Below the pieces are notes generated by a model. It saw nothing but the letters and a program-made list of their open reading frames with translations, ran no database searches and had not been told where the DNA came from. From Kuschelorhynchus macadamiae (Eukaryota > Arthropoda > Insecta > Coleoptera > Curculionidae), in contig JAUTXW010002402.1 in the NCBI GenBank assembly GCA_030620095.1, positions 1 to 64,000 of the forward strand: a stretch of 64,000 nucleotides of DNA, given 5' to 3'. The translations under genes were made by a program, and so were the position numbers. Positions 23,862-36,676 of this stretch are shown in pieces; the stretch's first letter is position 1, and each line of letters opens with the position of its first letter.

Positions 23862-25570
23862 CAGGGGCGTGCGGTCAAATTTTAAGAAAGAGAAGCAATT
23901 TTTAGAAACTTACCTATTTGTAATGTAATTCGATTCTTCGATCATTTTTTGCAAATTCGTCAATGACGTCATCATAAAAACGTCGATGCTCCGACATACT
24001 TTGGAGAAATTTATTTTCAATGGACAACAGAAAATTATGTATGCAAAATTCTCTCCTGCCCCGTTGAATTTTACCACGAAATTTTTTATACGTTTAAGTG
24101 TTGAAAAATTGCGTTCTACTGATGAACTTGTGGCAGGTATTGTCAATACCAATTTACACAATTTCGACACTTCGGTGTATGCATCTTCCAGTTCCTTGTC
24201 TTTTAAAAATTTAGTTCCTTAGCCTTATTTTTGCGCTAATGTCATCAGTTTCGTAAATCACTTTTAGTTCAGATCGTAGTAACACTCGGTCGAAGAACTG
24301 GCCATAATGAAGAAGAAGAGATTTAAACTCATCTTCTGGAAAAGTTTTGCCTTTAAATGCATCAAAATTGCAGAGCTCGAGGAATTTAAAATCGTTTAAA
24401 CCGTTAAATCTATAGTTTATTTGTTGCTGAATTTGATCGACTATTTCATAAAAGAGGCATCTGTATGATGTTTGAACATCTCCCACAAGCCAAGCGAAGA
24501 CGCTTGGCTTGTCGCTCTACATTTAACGTCATCGTTTTCTCCCAAAATAGGTCAGTCATCTTTTCTTTTTGGTTTAACATGGACTTAAAATCATCCACTT
24601 TTTTTAGGCAAAAAGCAATATAATTTGTTTTAGTTTGTAATATACCAAAAACATTGCCCGAGAATGGAAATATTTCTGAAAATATGTTCAACAAATAATT
24701 AAAATTAAAATTTCGTTTCAAACAGTCCAAAAACCCCCTCGAACTGTTTATTGCTTCTGAGTCCCAATTTCATTAAATTCTATTATATTCTCAAATAGTT
24801 CAATCAATGATTCAGGATTTTCAGATACTGCTAACACAAGTCTTCCATTACAGTTCCACCTAGTAGGAGCTAGTTTGGGAAATCGTTTGTGGACAATGGA
24901 GTCCAAAGCTTGTGTACGTTTTGTTGAGTTGGAAAAAAAAGCAGCCATGCCACTTAAAGTAACCAAAAATACTTTACACTCTGTAATGTGATTGATGGAC
25001 GGGGATAAAACTAAATTTAATTTATGAGCAAAACAGTGGACAAACACAGCACTTGGGAAAGTTTTTCGAACTTTAGCTTGCAGACCTCCTAATAGATCGC
25101 CATCTGCCCTCACTGCAGCTCCATCATAGCTTTGAGCAACTCATTTTTTCTCTCCATTAATTTCTAGTGTTCTAGTGACGTTATAAACTACGGTATATAA
25201 TGCATCTGCTGTACGATTTTCGGACACATTCTTAAAACCTAAAATCGCTCTTGAATACTTCCGTCTGTTTTAACATAGCGTATTACTATAGATAATTGGC
25301 TAAAATTAGTGATATCAGTTGTTTCGTCCAGAACAATAGTAATGAAACGCTCGATTCACAGGAAATCAAGCACAGGACTTGCCTGCAGAAAAGCTCGGTC
25401 GGAGTCAAGGCCGCATTTATTATGGGATTGATAATTAAGATAATATTTTAGCATTTTTAATATAAACTAAATTAATGGTTTACTATTTCAAAAATTACAT
25501 TTTAGAAGATGTTTTGTAATTTTTTTGGGGAAGCACTGCTTCCCTTGCTTCCATGGACTGCACGCCCCTA
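23862..25570 (-). mobile_element. hAT transposon copy 2, internally deleted
   Basis: Left terminus CAGGGGCGTGC at 23862 and right terminus GCACGCCCCT plus A at 25570 (last base G to A). A perfect 8-bp target duplication tgtgttca flanks it (23854-23861 and 25571-25578). Compared with copy 4 it lacks about 0.9 kb covering the 5' half of the gene, with a junction at about 25350. The same tgtgttca follows copy 3 at 34522, showing that both derive from one insertion. Confidence 0.93.
23910..25350 (-). pseudogene. hAT transposase pseudogene, C-terminal two thirds
   Basis: On the minus strand, 25113-24748 gives LLGGLQAKVRKTFPSAVFVH, CFAHKLNLVLSPS and PTRWNCNGRLVLAVS. The segment 24730-24211 gives the middle region, and 24170-23910 gives LCKLVLTIPATSSSVERNFS. 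The N-terminal zinc-finger part is deleted and several frameshifts separate the pieces. Confidence 0.87.
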
Positions 25571-25951
25571 TGTGTTCATCATTTGGATTTTTGAGTCTCT
25601 GCTCTTCCATCGGAAATCGTGTAAAATAATTAAACTCATTTTCTAATTAATCGCAAGTACAAGGGTAAACGTTCTACTCTTTATACAAACAAACAAACAA
25701 AAGTATGCTTTATTGTCGCAGGAAAATTATTACAATTTTATGGACAAAGCGAAATTTACCTTAAAACAAAAACAATGTAAAAACGAAATATTGATCGAAA
25801 AAAAATCATTCGTTATATTCGTAACATTGCCGTGAAGCGGTTAATGAATCCAAGTGACCTAGCAAAAGGAAATAAACAATACATATGCGAGGTGAATAAT
25901 TTCGGTGACATTGAGATTAAATCCTAACACTGGAACCTGTGGTGGAAGATA

Positions 25952-26149
25952 GATCAAAATACAAGAGTTCTAACCACACTACACCACAACTTGTTACGTT
26001 CTGGACGCGCGTTTCGCTAACCAATATCATCAGCAGATGATATAAACTGTTTATATCATCTGCTGATGATGCTAACTTGGTTAGCGAAACGCGCGTCCAG
26101 AACGTAACAAGTTGTGGTGTAGTGTGGTTAGAACTCTTCTATTTTGATT
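25952..26149. repeat. Foldback element, about 95-bp inverted arms
   Basis: Left arm 25952-26045 and right arm 26050-26149 are reverse complements of each other (agagttctaaccacactaca ... to the dyad at about 26047), except that the left arm lacks about five bases in the gctaactt stretch. The duplicate LINE at 34790 lacks the whole insert, so it is a discrete insertion. Penelope-like elements are known to carry hammerhead motifs and inverted terminal copies, which fits, but no Penelope protein is present. Confidence 0.85.
26060..26100 (+). ncRNA. Hammerhead-ribozyme-like core (candidate)
   Basis: The strand reads ctg, then CTGATGA (26063-26069), an extra t, then stem II gctaa-cttgg-ttagc (26071-26085). 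GAAAC follows at 26086-26090, then gcgcgtc with predicted cleavage after the c at 26097, then cag pairing with the opening ctg as the start of stem I. This is the order CUGANGA - stem II - GAAA - short stem III - UH of a type I hammerhead. Stem III would be only two pairs, as in published Penelope/retrozyme hammerheads. The t between CTGATGA and stem II is not canonical and may lower activity. The inverted left arm lacks half of stem II. Confidence 0.5.
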
Positions 26150-26495
26150 GAAATTAAAATTACGCGACCTTAAACTCTATCTTGTATACAGAACTAATAT
26201 AGTAATTAAAATGTATTAGAAAAAAAAAGAAAATGTATAACTTTAATATAATATGTAACAAAAATAATTAATGTTAACACACTATCAGATTGTTGATTTA
26301 AGTAAACAAGCAAATAAAAAACATTTGAATGACGTTATTTATTATAAAAATCAATAACGCAGCAAAAAGGTCTTTCAATGAGGTACTCTTTGGTTTTTTC
26401 AGAAAAGTACAAACATAGCGATTGTTTTTAAATGTTCTGGAAGATGATTGTAAAGTTTTATGGCGTTGTAAATAATTGATTTTTTTATTAATTCT

Positions 26496-28058
26496 TTGGA
26501 AAAATATGCTCCGACATATTTTGGAGTCAATGGACAACAGCGATGTATGCGAAAGTCTCTCCTGCCTCGTTGAATTTCTGACGAAATTTTTTATACGTTT
26601 AAATGTTGAAAAATTGCGTTCCACTGATGAACTTGTGGCAGGTATTGTCAATACTAATTCACACAATTTCGGCACTTCGGTGTAGGCATCTTCCAGCTCC
26701 TTGTCTTTTAAAAATTGCATTAGTTCCTTAGCGTTATTTTTTGCGCTAATGTCATCAGTTTCGTAAATCACTTTTAGTTCAGATCGCAGTAACACTCGGC
26801 CGAAGAACTGGCCATAATGAAGAAGAAGAGATTTAAACGCATCTTGTGGAAAAGTTTTTCTTTAAATGCATTAAATTTGCAGAGCTCCAGGAATTTAAAA
26901 TCATTTAAACTGTTAAATCTATAGTTTATTTGTTGCTGAATTTGATCGATTATTTTATAAAAGAGGCGTCTGTATGATGTTTGAACATCCCCACCTTGTC
27001 TGTTCGAAGACGCTTGGCTTGTGGCTCTACATTTAACGTCATCGTTTTCTCCCAAAATAGGTCAAAGTCAGCTCTTTCTTGGCTTAACATGGACTTAAAA
27101 TCATCAACTTTTTTTAGGCAAAAAGCAATATCATTTGTTTTAGTTTGTAATATATTAAAAACATAGTCCGAGAATGGAAATATTTCTGAAAATATGTTCA
27201 AAAAATAATTAAAATTAAAATCTCGTTTCAAACAGTCCAAAAACCCCCTCGAACTATTTATTGCTTCTGAGTCCCACGTTTCATTATTTTCTATTATATT
27301 CTCAAATAGTTCAATCAGTGATTCACGATTTTCAGATACTGTTAACACAAGTCTTCCATTATAGTCCACCTGGTAGGAGCTACTTTGGGCAATCGTTTGT
27401 GGACAATGGAGACCAAAGCTTGTGTACATTTTGTTGACTTGCCACTTAAAGTAACGAAAAATATTTTACACTCTTTAATGTGATTGATGGACTGGGATAA
27501 AACTAAATTTAATTTATGAGCAAAACAATGGACAAACACAGCACTTGGGAAAGTTTCTCGAATTTTAGCTTGCAGACCCCCTAATTGTCCTGCCATCACT
27601 GCAGCTCCATCATAGTTTTGAGCAACTAATTTTTTCTCTCCATTAATTTCTTTAGTAACGTTATAGATTACTTATTCTTAAAACCTAAGAATCGCTCTTG
27701 AATACTTCCACCTGTTTTAACGTAGCGTATTACTATAGATAATTGGCTAAAATTAGTGATATCAGTTGTTTCGTCCAGAACAATAGCAATGAACCGCGCC
27801 TGGCCAATCTCCTGCTTAATTATTTTTAGAATAATGGTTGCAACAGCGGAAATTAAATCATTCTGGATTCGATTCGACGTTCCGCGAAAAACGCTAGACT
27901 GCTCTAAATGATTTTTTAAGCATTCATCATATTTAGCCATTAAACTAAGTAAATCTTGAAAATTTCCTCTATTTGAAGAAACCCTTGTTTCGTCATAACC
28001 TCTAAATCCCAATTCGTGCTGTCCGAGAAAACAAACAACATTGATTTAATATTTTGCC
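26496..28058 (-). pseudogene. hAT transposase pseudogene (ZMYM1-like), main fragment
   Basis: Pieces on the minus strand: 28012-27668 (LDETTDITNFSQLSIVIRYV), 27599-27342 (AKIRETFPSAVFVHCFAHKL), 27429-26950 (VSENRESLIELFENIIE) and 26795-26496 (LVLTIPATSSSVERNFSTFK). The C-terminal frame reads through the junction at 26495 into the LINE out of frame, making a chance fusion ORF (26795-26298). N-terminal remains continue at 30387-30261 (MSKAHLQAVVKEKVFGKTK) and 34058-34250. Several frameshifts. Confidence 0.87.
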
Positions 28059-28265
28059 TATAGTTGGCGCATTACCTTTCTGGAATGACGTCATTTTTGG
28101 TTATTTTTGTTTGATTTATGTTAACTGACAGTGACAAAAACATTTTGAAAAAACTCATTGTCGTTTCTTTACAACAGTCAATGCCGGTTTTGGTTATGTG
28201 TCTTTCAGAATATATTCGTCAAAATTGACATTGATTTGTTGTGATTCTTTTTAAACTTTTGCAAG

Positions 28266-29609
28266 ATGCCGCGAAGATATAATCAGCAATCACAGCTAAT
28301 AGTTTTGAATATCTTGGCTTTTTTTCAATTGGAAAAAGAGCAAGCTAAAAATGGAATCCTTCCGCAAACTGATAATATAATTGAACGAGCTTCAAATGCA
28401 ACAAAACTTAGCCATACAACAATCATAAATATTAAGAAAAGAGGAATAACGAGCGATGAATCCTTTACCTCCAGAATGTCTCAAAAGCAAAAAGAGGTAA
28501 AAACAAAAATTACAGATTACTTAAAGAACAAAATAAGAGATACGATCTACTGCATGTATGCGAAAAATGAATATGTTACAATGCAGACTTTGCTTAAAAA
28601 ACTAAAAGAGATAAATGAATATTTTAATTTTTCCATCACCTCGCTAAGAAAATACGTAAAAAGTATTGGTTTTAAGTGGAAGAAATCAAATAATAGAAAA
28701 TACCTGATTGATTTGCCCCACATCGTCCACAAGAGAATCAATTTCTTGAGGGAATATGTCAAAAATCAAAATCTAGGACAAGATGCTTATACCACCGTAT
28801 TTATTGATGAGACTTGGATTTTTAGTAAAGGTTCGTTTAGAAACAGCTGGCAGGATAACACTATGTCTACAAGTTCTAAAAAAGCTAGTGAAAGTCATCG
28901 ATATATTGTAGTTCACGCTGGATCAAAGGAAGGATTTATTAAGGGGGCCAGTTTAATATTTAAAAGTGGACTAAAAAGCGGAGATTATCATGACAATATG
29001 AACAAGCAAAATTTTGAAAATTGGTTTAAAAATCAGCTGGTACCAAATCTTCCTCCAAAAAGTTTGATAGTGATGGACAACGCAAGCTATCATTCCGGCC
29101 TTTTAGAGGATATTCCAAGAAAATCATGGACAAAGCAGAGATTGATTGGATGGTTAAAAGAAAAGAACATTGACTTCCCAGAGAGGGCCATGAAGGATGA
29201 AATATGGAGCATTGTAGAAAAAAATTGTAACATTGAAAAAACATTCTACCTTGACGAATATGTGAAACCTTTGGGCCACAAAATACTAAGACTTCCTCCA
29301 TACCATTGTCAATTTAATGCTATTGAAATGGTATGGTCTGAGTGTAAGAGGAAATACGACCAATACATTGCTAGTCTGAAGGGGACACCATCGGAAATTT
29401 TGGCCATGTGGGAAAAAGCGATAAATGAAGTATCTTCAGAGCATTGGAAAAATTATGTCAGCCACACAGAAAGGGTAATCCAAGAAGCTTGGAAGACAAT
29501 ACAGATATGTGATGCTTCAGACATTGCGCCACTTGTAATTAGTACCGACGAAGACAGCAGTGACGATGAAGAATTTAGTTCTGATTCTGAAGACAGTGAA
29601 GGGGAGTAG
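28266..29609 (+). CDS. DD82E transposase (Sailor-like), 447 aa, intact
   Basis: Cut-and-paste transposase acting on the 33-bp ends of its own element. Residues 1-150 form a predicted helix-turn-helix DNA-binding part (KLSHTTIINIKKRG, then basic SIGFKWKKSNNRK). The DDE nuclease follows: D181 in VFIDETWIFSKG, D271 in LIVMDNASYHSG, and E354 in PPYHCQFNAIEMVW. There are 82 residues between the second and third catalytic residues, a spacing I recall being published as the DD82E (Sailor) group near Tc1/mariner. The last 20 residues are strongly acidic (DEDSSDDEEFSSDSEDSEGE). The start follows aag at 28263-28265, 205 bp inside the terminus, and no in-frame stop interrupts it. It has no host function and is inserted in a dead hAT. 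Confidence 0.93.
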   Translation: MPRRYNQQSQLIVLNILAFFQLEKEQAKNGILPQTDNIIERASNATKLSHTTIINIKKRGITSDESFTSRMSQKQKEVKTKITDYLKNKIRDTIYCMYAKNEYVTMQTLLKKLKEINEYFNFSITSLRKYVKSIGFKWKKSNNRKYLIDLPHIVHKRINFLREYVKNQNLGQDAYTTVFIDETWIFSKGSFRNSWQDNTMSTSSKKASESHRYIVVHAGSKEGFIKGASLIFKSGLKSGDYHDNMNKQNFENWFKNQLVPNLPPKSLIVMDNASYHSGLLEDIPRKSWTKQRLIGWLKEKNIDFPERAMKDEIWSIVEKNCNIEKTFYLDEYVKPLGHKILRLPPYHCQFNAIEMVWSECKRKYDQYIASLKGTPSEILAMWEKAINEVSSEHWKNYVSHTERVIQEAWKTIQICDASDIAPLVISTDEDSSDDEEFSSDSEDSEGE

Positions 29610-29639
29610 TTTTTATTTTTAAAGTTAGTTAGTTATACA

Positions 29640-29832
29640 TTAATTTCCCTCTTTTAGTTTTTAAAGCAAAGTCTGCATTGTAACATATTCATTTTTAGCA
29701 TACACGCAATAGATCATATCTCTTATTTTGTTCTTTAAGTAATCTGTGATTTTTGTTTTTACCTCTTTTTGTTTTTGAAACATTCTGGAGGTAAAGGATT
29801 CATCGTTCGTTATTCCCCTTTTCTTAATATTT
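29640..29832 (-). repeat. Antisense copy of transposase codons about 55-118 in the transposon's 3' region
   Basis: The reverse complement matches 28430-28618 with roughly ten mismatches over about 180 bp by eye. It includes gaatcctttacctccagaat and atgaatatgttacaatgcag. It starts about 30 bp after the transposase stop codon. A transcript through the element would contain both arms, with about 1 kb of catalytic-domain coding sequence as the loop. Confidence 0.92.
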
Positions 29833-30700
29833 TTTCAGTATTGTCTGTAATTGAGAATTAAAATAATTTTGATGAAAATGGGTAACTGGCGTCAATTTAT
29901 TACATTGCAAACAAAGAATAAGACTAAGATGAAAGAATTTATATTAGTAAAGTCTTATTTGCAAAATAATTTTAGTTTTTGAAGTTATAATAGTTATTTT
30001 TGTATTAAGTGTGCAAAATGAGGGTTTTTTTATGGCAATGAGAGTGTTATTTTTTTGCCAGCCATTTTCAACAAGTTGCAGCGCTTTCTGTACAGAAAAT
30101 GCCAATTTTAAATTCGCTTTAGCCAGTGCTGAACGCACCCCTCCTATCTACATCACTGCATACGTTTAGGTTAGGAATCATAGCTGAAATATAAATAATA
30201 TAAGAAATACGTTATTTGAAACCAGCGTGACGTCATTCCAGAAAGGTAATGCGCCAACTATATTTTTATCGACTAGTTTACTGTGTTGGCGGTGACTAAT
30301 TCCCAACTGTTTAATAAGGGCGTGTTCAATTTTGGTTTTGCCGAAGACTTTTTCTTTTACGACGGCCTGTAAATGCGCTTTGGACATAATGTGTCTTTAT
30401 ACAGCTTTATGGAAATTGTTTAAATCGGAAAAACCAGTTTTATTCCAGAGACCTTTTCCATTTTCAAAAGGTAAATATGGCTAACAAAATAATTTATTTA
30501 TATTTTCATACCCTGTTAGCCATTTAAATTGTTCGTATTGTTTTTCCAGAAAAAAATGTCAAATACAGTTTTTCATTTTTGTGGTTAAATTTTTTACAGG
30601 CGGTTTTGCCCTTCCTTTGGAAATTATTTGAAGCTTATCAGCGAAGTTTAATGTTGAAAATCCCTTTATTATTAAGACACACACCACACATTCACACACA

Positions 30701-33700
30701 CAGGGGCGTAGTCACCAGTGTTCCGCGTGTTCCGCGGAACACGGGCCCGGTACTTCAAGAGGCCCGGTTCTACATATCAAAGATTCCTATTAAGTGAAAA
30801 AAAATATTTAACTTTAATTTTATAAAAATCATCTATGTACCTAAGTAAAAAACTATTCTTTATTCGTTTCCAAATAGATTTTAAATGATTTCCTTTATAT
30901 TTTCTAAAAACTCCATTTTTTACTTTTTTTCGCGTATCGTGTTTCTTTTAAAGAATTTCATTAGTAGGGCTTACGGCCGAAACACTCCATAGTATGCCAA
31001 TTATGCTTGTTCAAGATCCCTGCATTAAGCGTTTTCTTTCGTACACCCTCTAGAGTCTAGATGTCGCTTTGTTTCGAAAATTTCGTCTGCTTATCGGGGA
31101 ATCCCTGAACACAAGGCTGGTAAACAACGTTAGTTTTAATAAAGTTTGTGGAGTGGATTTACTGGATACGTGTTTCGTTTTCGTGTTTGGTGTTTTTAAA
31201 TTAGATCCTATTTCTAATTAATAAATAAATTCTATCTGGGACTGATAGACTGTACTACTGGAATCTGGGAATAATTTTACTAAAGGTACGTATGTAAATT
31301 AGTATATTATTTTTTATTTAATACGGTATTTTTCTGTTTTAGAATGAGCACCTATAAGCATAAATCTGGTGCGCAAAAGCGTAAAGAACGCGATGCATTA
31401 CAAGAAAAAAGCAAAAAACTCCCTAGAATAACAAACTTTTTTAGTGCCTCGACATCAAAAAAAGGTAAGTCTGTTTTCTTTTAAATAAAAAAGCCCTTAC
31501 ATTTTTTTAAATTATTGTAGTTGACAATAGTGACAACTTAACCGAGAGTTATCAGTTAGAAACGACGCCGACGTCGGAAATGCACACTCATACACAAGAA
31601 TCACAAGAGCCATGCACTGAGCAATCCAAGCACATTTCTTCGATTAGTTCTGATACAAATATTAATGCTGATCAGAGTATTGACTCTACTTTAGACTCGT
31701 TGGTAAGTGAATCAGACGCTATTATTAATGTAATAGACGAAATCCAGACTGATAAAGGATATTATACACGAGAATTAACAAGTGATCAAAAACGAATTAT
31801 TATTGACAATAAGCCATCACGACCATTAGGACCATTCATTCGAGACGAGAAAGGTAGAAGTTTCTCTACATTTTTTTATACTAAAATTAATAAATCTGGA
31901 ATAAAAACCGAACGTCTCTGGTTATGTTTTTCGCCCATTTTAAACCAATGCTACTGCCAACCTTGCTGGTTGTTTTCTAGATAAAAAGATAGTATTTCTA
32001 ATAGATTTAATGACTGGTTCCACCTAAATCAGGCAATTACTAGGCACGAGCAGAAGCAAAGCCATAACGAATCTTGTGCAGTTTATGACCGATGGAGAAG
32101 GAATGATACAATGGACCATGAGCTTGAGTCAAAAATTTTACAGGAAGTATCCGTATGGCGACAAATTTTAGAACGTGTTATTAAAGTTACACTTACGTTG
32201 GCTTCTAGTAATATGCCATTCAGAGGACATGACGAAAGTTTGGATTCCTCAAATCCAGGACCATTTTTATCTATTATAAATTTGCTTTCTGAATACGATT
32301 TGGTTTTAAAAACTTTATTAGAGAATAAGAAAAAAAAATCAGTTACATATTTAAGTCCTTTAATACAAAATGAAATAATTGGACTATTAAGTACTGCTGT
32401 AAAAAATGAAATAATTGATCAAATAAAAAAGCATCGTTTTATTCAATTATAATGGATACCACGCAAGATATTTCAAAAATTGATCAGTTAAGTGTTGTTA
32501 TCCGCTTTGTTACGGTTGAGTACGTAGACGAGAAGCCAACGAAAATATTAATAAATGAGTCATTTTTAGGATTTATACCAGTTGAGAGTCAAACTGGAAC
32601 GGCTTTATCCAATACTATTTTAAGAATATTAACAGAAAACGATATACCTTTAGAAAAACTAGGCGGTCAGGGATACGACGGAGCTGCAAACATGAGTGGG
32701 TTATACAAAGGTGTACAAGCTCAAATATCAGCAATTGTTTCTAATGCAGTATATGTACATTGTGCGGCTCATAACCTAAATTTAATAATTAATGACTCCG
32801 TTAAGTCTGTTAATGAAATTCGAAATTTTTACGATTTGGTTGAAAGTAATTACATTTTTTTTGGACACAGCATAAAAAGGTGGGCCCTCTTAAGTAAATG
32901 TTTTGATAACTCTGTCAGTAAAAATAAGACGACCCTAAAAAAATTAAACCCAACACGTTGGTCATCGAAGTTGATGAAGCTAATTCTTTAAAAAACAAAC
33001 TTGAATTATTTGAAACTGTCTTTTTAATAGTTCTCCAATCAAAAATTTTAATGTTAACTGACGCTCTTTCAAAACTCTTGCAAAAGAAACAGCAAAACAT
33101 TGAACATGCATCAAAAATGTTTCTTACTGCGCTTAAAAATATCAAAACGATAAGAAATAATTTTGATGTATTAATTAGTGAATCCAGTAGTTTGGTTGCG
33201 GAATGGGGGATCAAAGCGGAATTTTCAAAAAAAAGAATAACAAGGCCCAAACGGTTTTTTAATGAAAAGAAAAATCATTTTCAAATCGAATCTAACGAAG
33301 ACTGGTTTAAAATAAACGTTTTTAATACAACGTTAGATATTATAATATCTCAATTACAAAATAGAACGGCCGGAATAAGCGAAATTTATAAAACTTTTCG
33401 CGGAATATCAGCGGAAGTTTTAGATAATAATTCAGTTTCTGATGATGAATTGTATGCGATGGGCCAGGAATTGTACGCCAAATATTCCGATGATATTGCC
33501 GATATAATTTCTTCACAACTAGTTTCTTTTAGAAGTTGTTTTAAGGGCGATTTAGGTAGAATCAAATCCATTAAAGATTTAATGGAGTTTATTTTAATTG
33601 AAAATTTTAGTTCCTGTAGTAGTTTTAGCGAAATTTTGACGGCTTGCTACATTTTCCTAAGTATCCCTGTATCGGTAGCAACACCCGAACGATCATTTTC

Positions 33701-34049
33701 TAAGTTGAAATTAATAAAAAATTTTCAGAAACACAATGGGACAGGAAAGACTTTCGGGGTTGTCAATTCTGTCAATTGAGAACCAAATTGCGAGGAAAAT
33801 AGATATATCTTCCATTGTTTCGGTTTTTGCAAATAACAAGGCGAGGAAAAAAAATTTAATTAGATCAGTTATTTCATTTCTTTTTATATTTTTTGTTATG
33901 TTGCTTGTACTGATTTTAATTTTTTGTGATTTTGTTATGTTCGTTATATATTTTTTTAATAAACGTAAATAGATACTTCGTTTTTTATTCGGCAAAGGGC
34001 CCGGCAATTCCATCGAACACAGGCCCGAAGCGGCATCACTACGCCCCTG
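30701..34049 (+). mobile_element. Second-family hAT transposon nested in hAT copy 3
   Basis: 3349-bp element with 12-bp terminal inverted repeats CAGGGGCGTAGT / ACTACGCCCCTG. The target duplication is cacacaca (30693-30700 and 34050-34057). Subterminal sequence (gttccgcggaacacgggccc at the left; gggcccggcaattcc at the right) is also partly complementary. Its protein is a distant relative of the surrounding ZMYM1-like copies. It retains two short introns at its 5' end. Confidence 0.93.
31344..33972 (+). pseudogene. ZMYM1-like hAT transposase pseudogene with introns
   Basis: The start ATG at 31344 follows a likely leader intron (31286-31342). Exon 1 encodes MSTYKHKSGAQKRKERDALQ and ends at 31464. 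A GT-AG intron (31465-31520) leads into exon 2. A zinc-finger-like segment (LCFSPILNQCYCQPCWLFS) ends at an in-frame TAA (31982-31984). The same frame continues with VWRQILERVIKVTLTLASSN and FRGHDESLDSSNPG. A frameshift at about 32450 leads to DTTQDISKIDQLSVVIRFV, GGQGYDGAANMSGLYKGVQA and VHCAAHNLNLIIND. Further shifts at about 32960 and 33725 precede ATPERSFSKLKLIKN and MGQERLSGLSILSIENQIAR. Four lesions make it inactive. Confidence 0.88.
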
Positions 34050-34565
34050 CACACACACTCTTCTTACTAAATTCTCCCAACATTTTCAACGTTATTACCG
34101 ACAGCCGAAGTTGACGGTATTTGCATATCCACGTCCGTATTATTGTCTTCTATATCGCACCATACACGACGCGACGTACGTATCACACAACACACGGATA
34201 GCCGTTCAAACAAAGAACCTACTCCAACGATAGCTTCCGCCACCACTTAAAGCACGCGACTGAAATGCAAAAATTGCGAACAGCCGGTGGAAAGTCCAAT
34301 AACCTCTGGCTCCATTCACAGGAAATCAAGCCTACAGAACTTGGCTGCAGTCGGAGTCAAGGCCGCATTTATTATGGGCTTGATAATGAAGATAATATTT
34401 TATTTTTTTTATATATACTAAATTAATGGTTTCCTATTTCAAAAATTACATTTTAGAAGATGTTTTGTATTTTTTTTGGGGAAGCACTGCCTCCCTTGCT
34501 TCCATGGACTGCACGCCCCTGTGTGTTCACCATTTGGCTTTTTGGGTAAACGTTCTACTCTTTAT

Positions 34566-36669
<2,104 letters not shown>

Positions 36670-36676
36670 AATACTC

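Larger units (their letters stand above)
25686..26495 (-). mobile_element. LINE 3' fragment, duplicate of 34566-35187
   Basis: It starts at a (CAAA)n run (25686-25700, the TTTG-type tail on the minus strand). It matches 34566-35187 base for base over long stretches except for a foldback insertion at 25952-26149. The far end stops abruptly at 26495 and joins hAT copy 3. The same 3' junction and same flank as the LINE at 34566 show duplication rather than two insertions. Confidence 0.85.
28061..30260 (+). mobile_element. Intact DD82E-type DNA transposon (Tc1/mariner superfamily)
   Basis: 2200-bp element with perfect 33-bp terminal inverted repeats beginning TAGTTGGCGCATTACCTTTC. It is flanked by TA on both sides (28059-28060 and 30261-30262). 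The uninterrupted target 'gccTAtttttatcgac' can be read in sister hAT copy 1 at about 1603. It contains a single long ORF. A second, internal inverted repeat (28430-28618 against 29640-29832) is separate from the terminal ones. Perfect termini and an open gene suggest a young, possibly autonomous copy. Confidence 0.95.
26496..34521 (-). mobile_element. hAT transposon copy 3, split by two nested transposons and missing its 3' end
   Basis: Three pieces of one element: 26496-28060, 30261-30700 and 34050-34521. The 5' terminus GCACGCCCCTG ends at 34521 and is followed by tgtgttca, as in copy 2. The 3' terminus is absent: about 125 bp are replaced by the LINE junction at 26495/26496. A DD82E transposon (28061-30260) interrupts it at a TA, and another hAT (30701-34049) interrupts it at cacacaca. 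It is the downstream half of a tandem duplication of the hAT-LINE unit. Confidence 0.88.

Noticed and set aside
26298..26795. 165-codon ORF as a genuine transposase
   Set aside because: It is a hAT C-terminus fused by the duplication junction to LINE sequence in the wrong frame.
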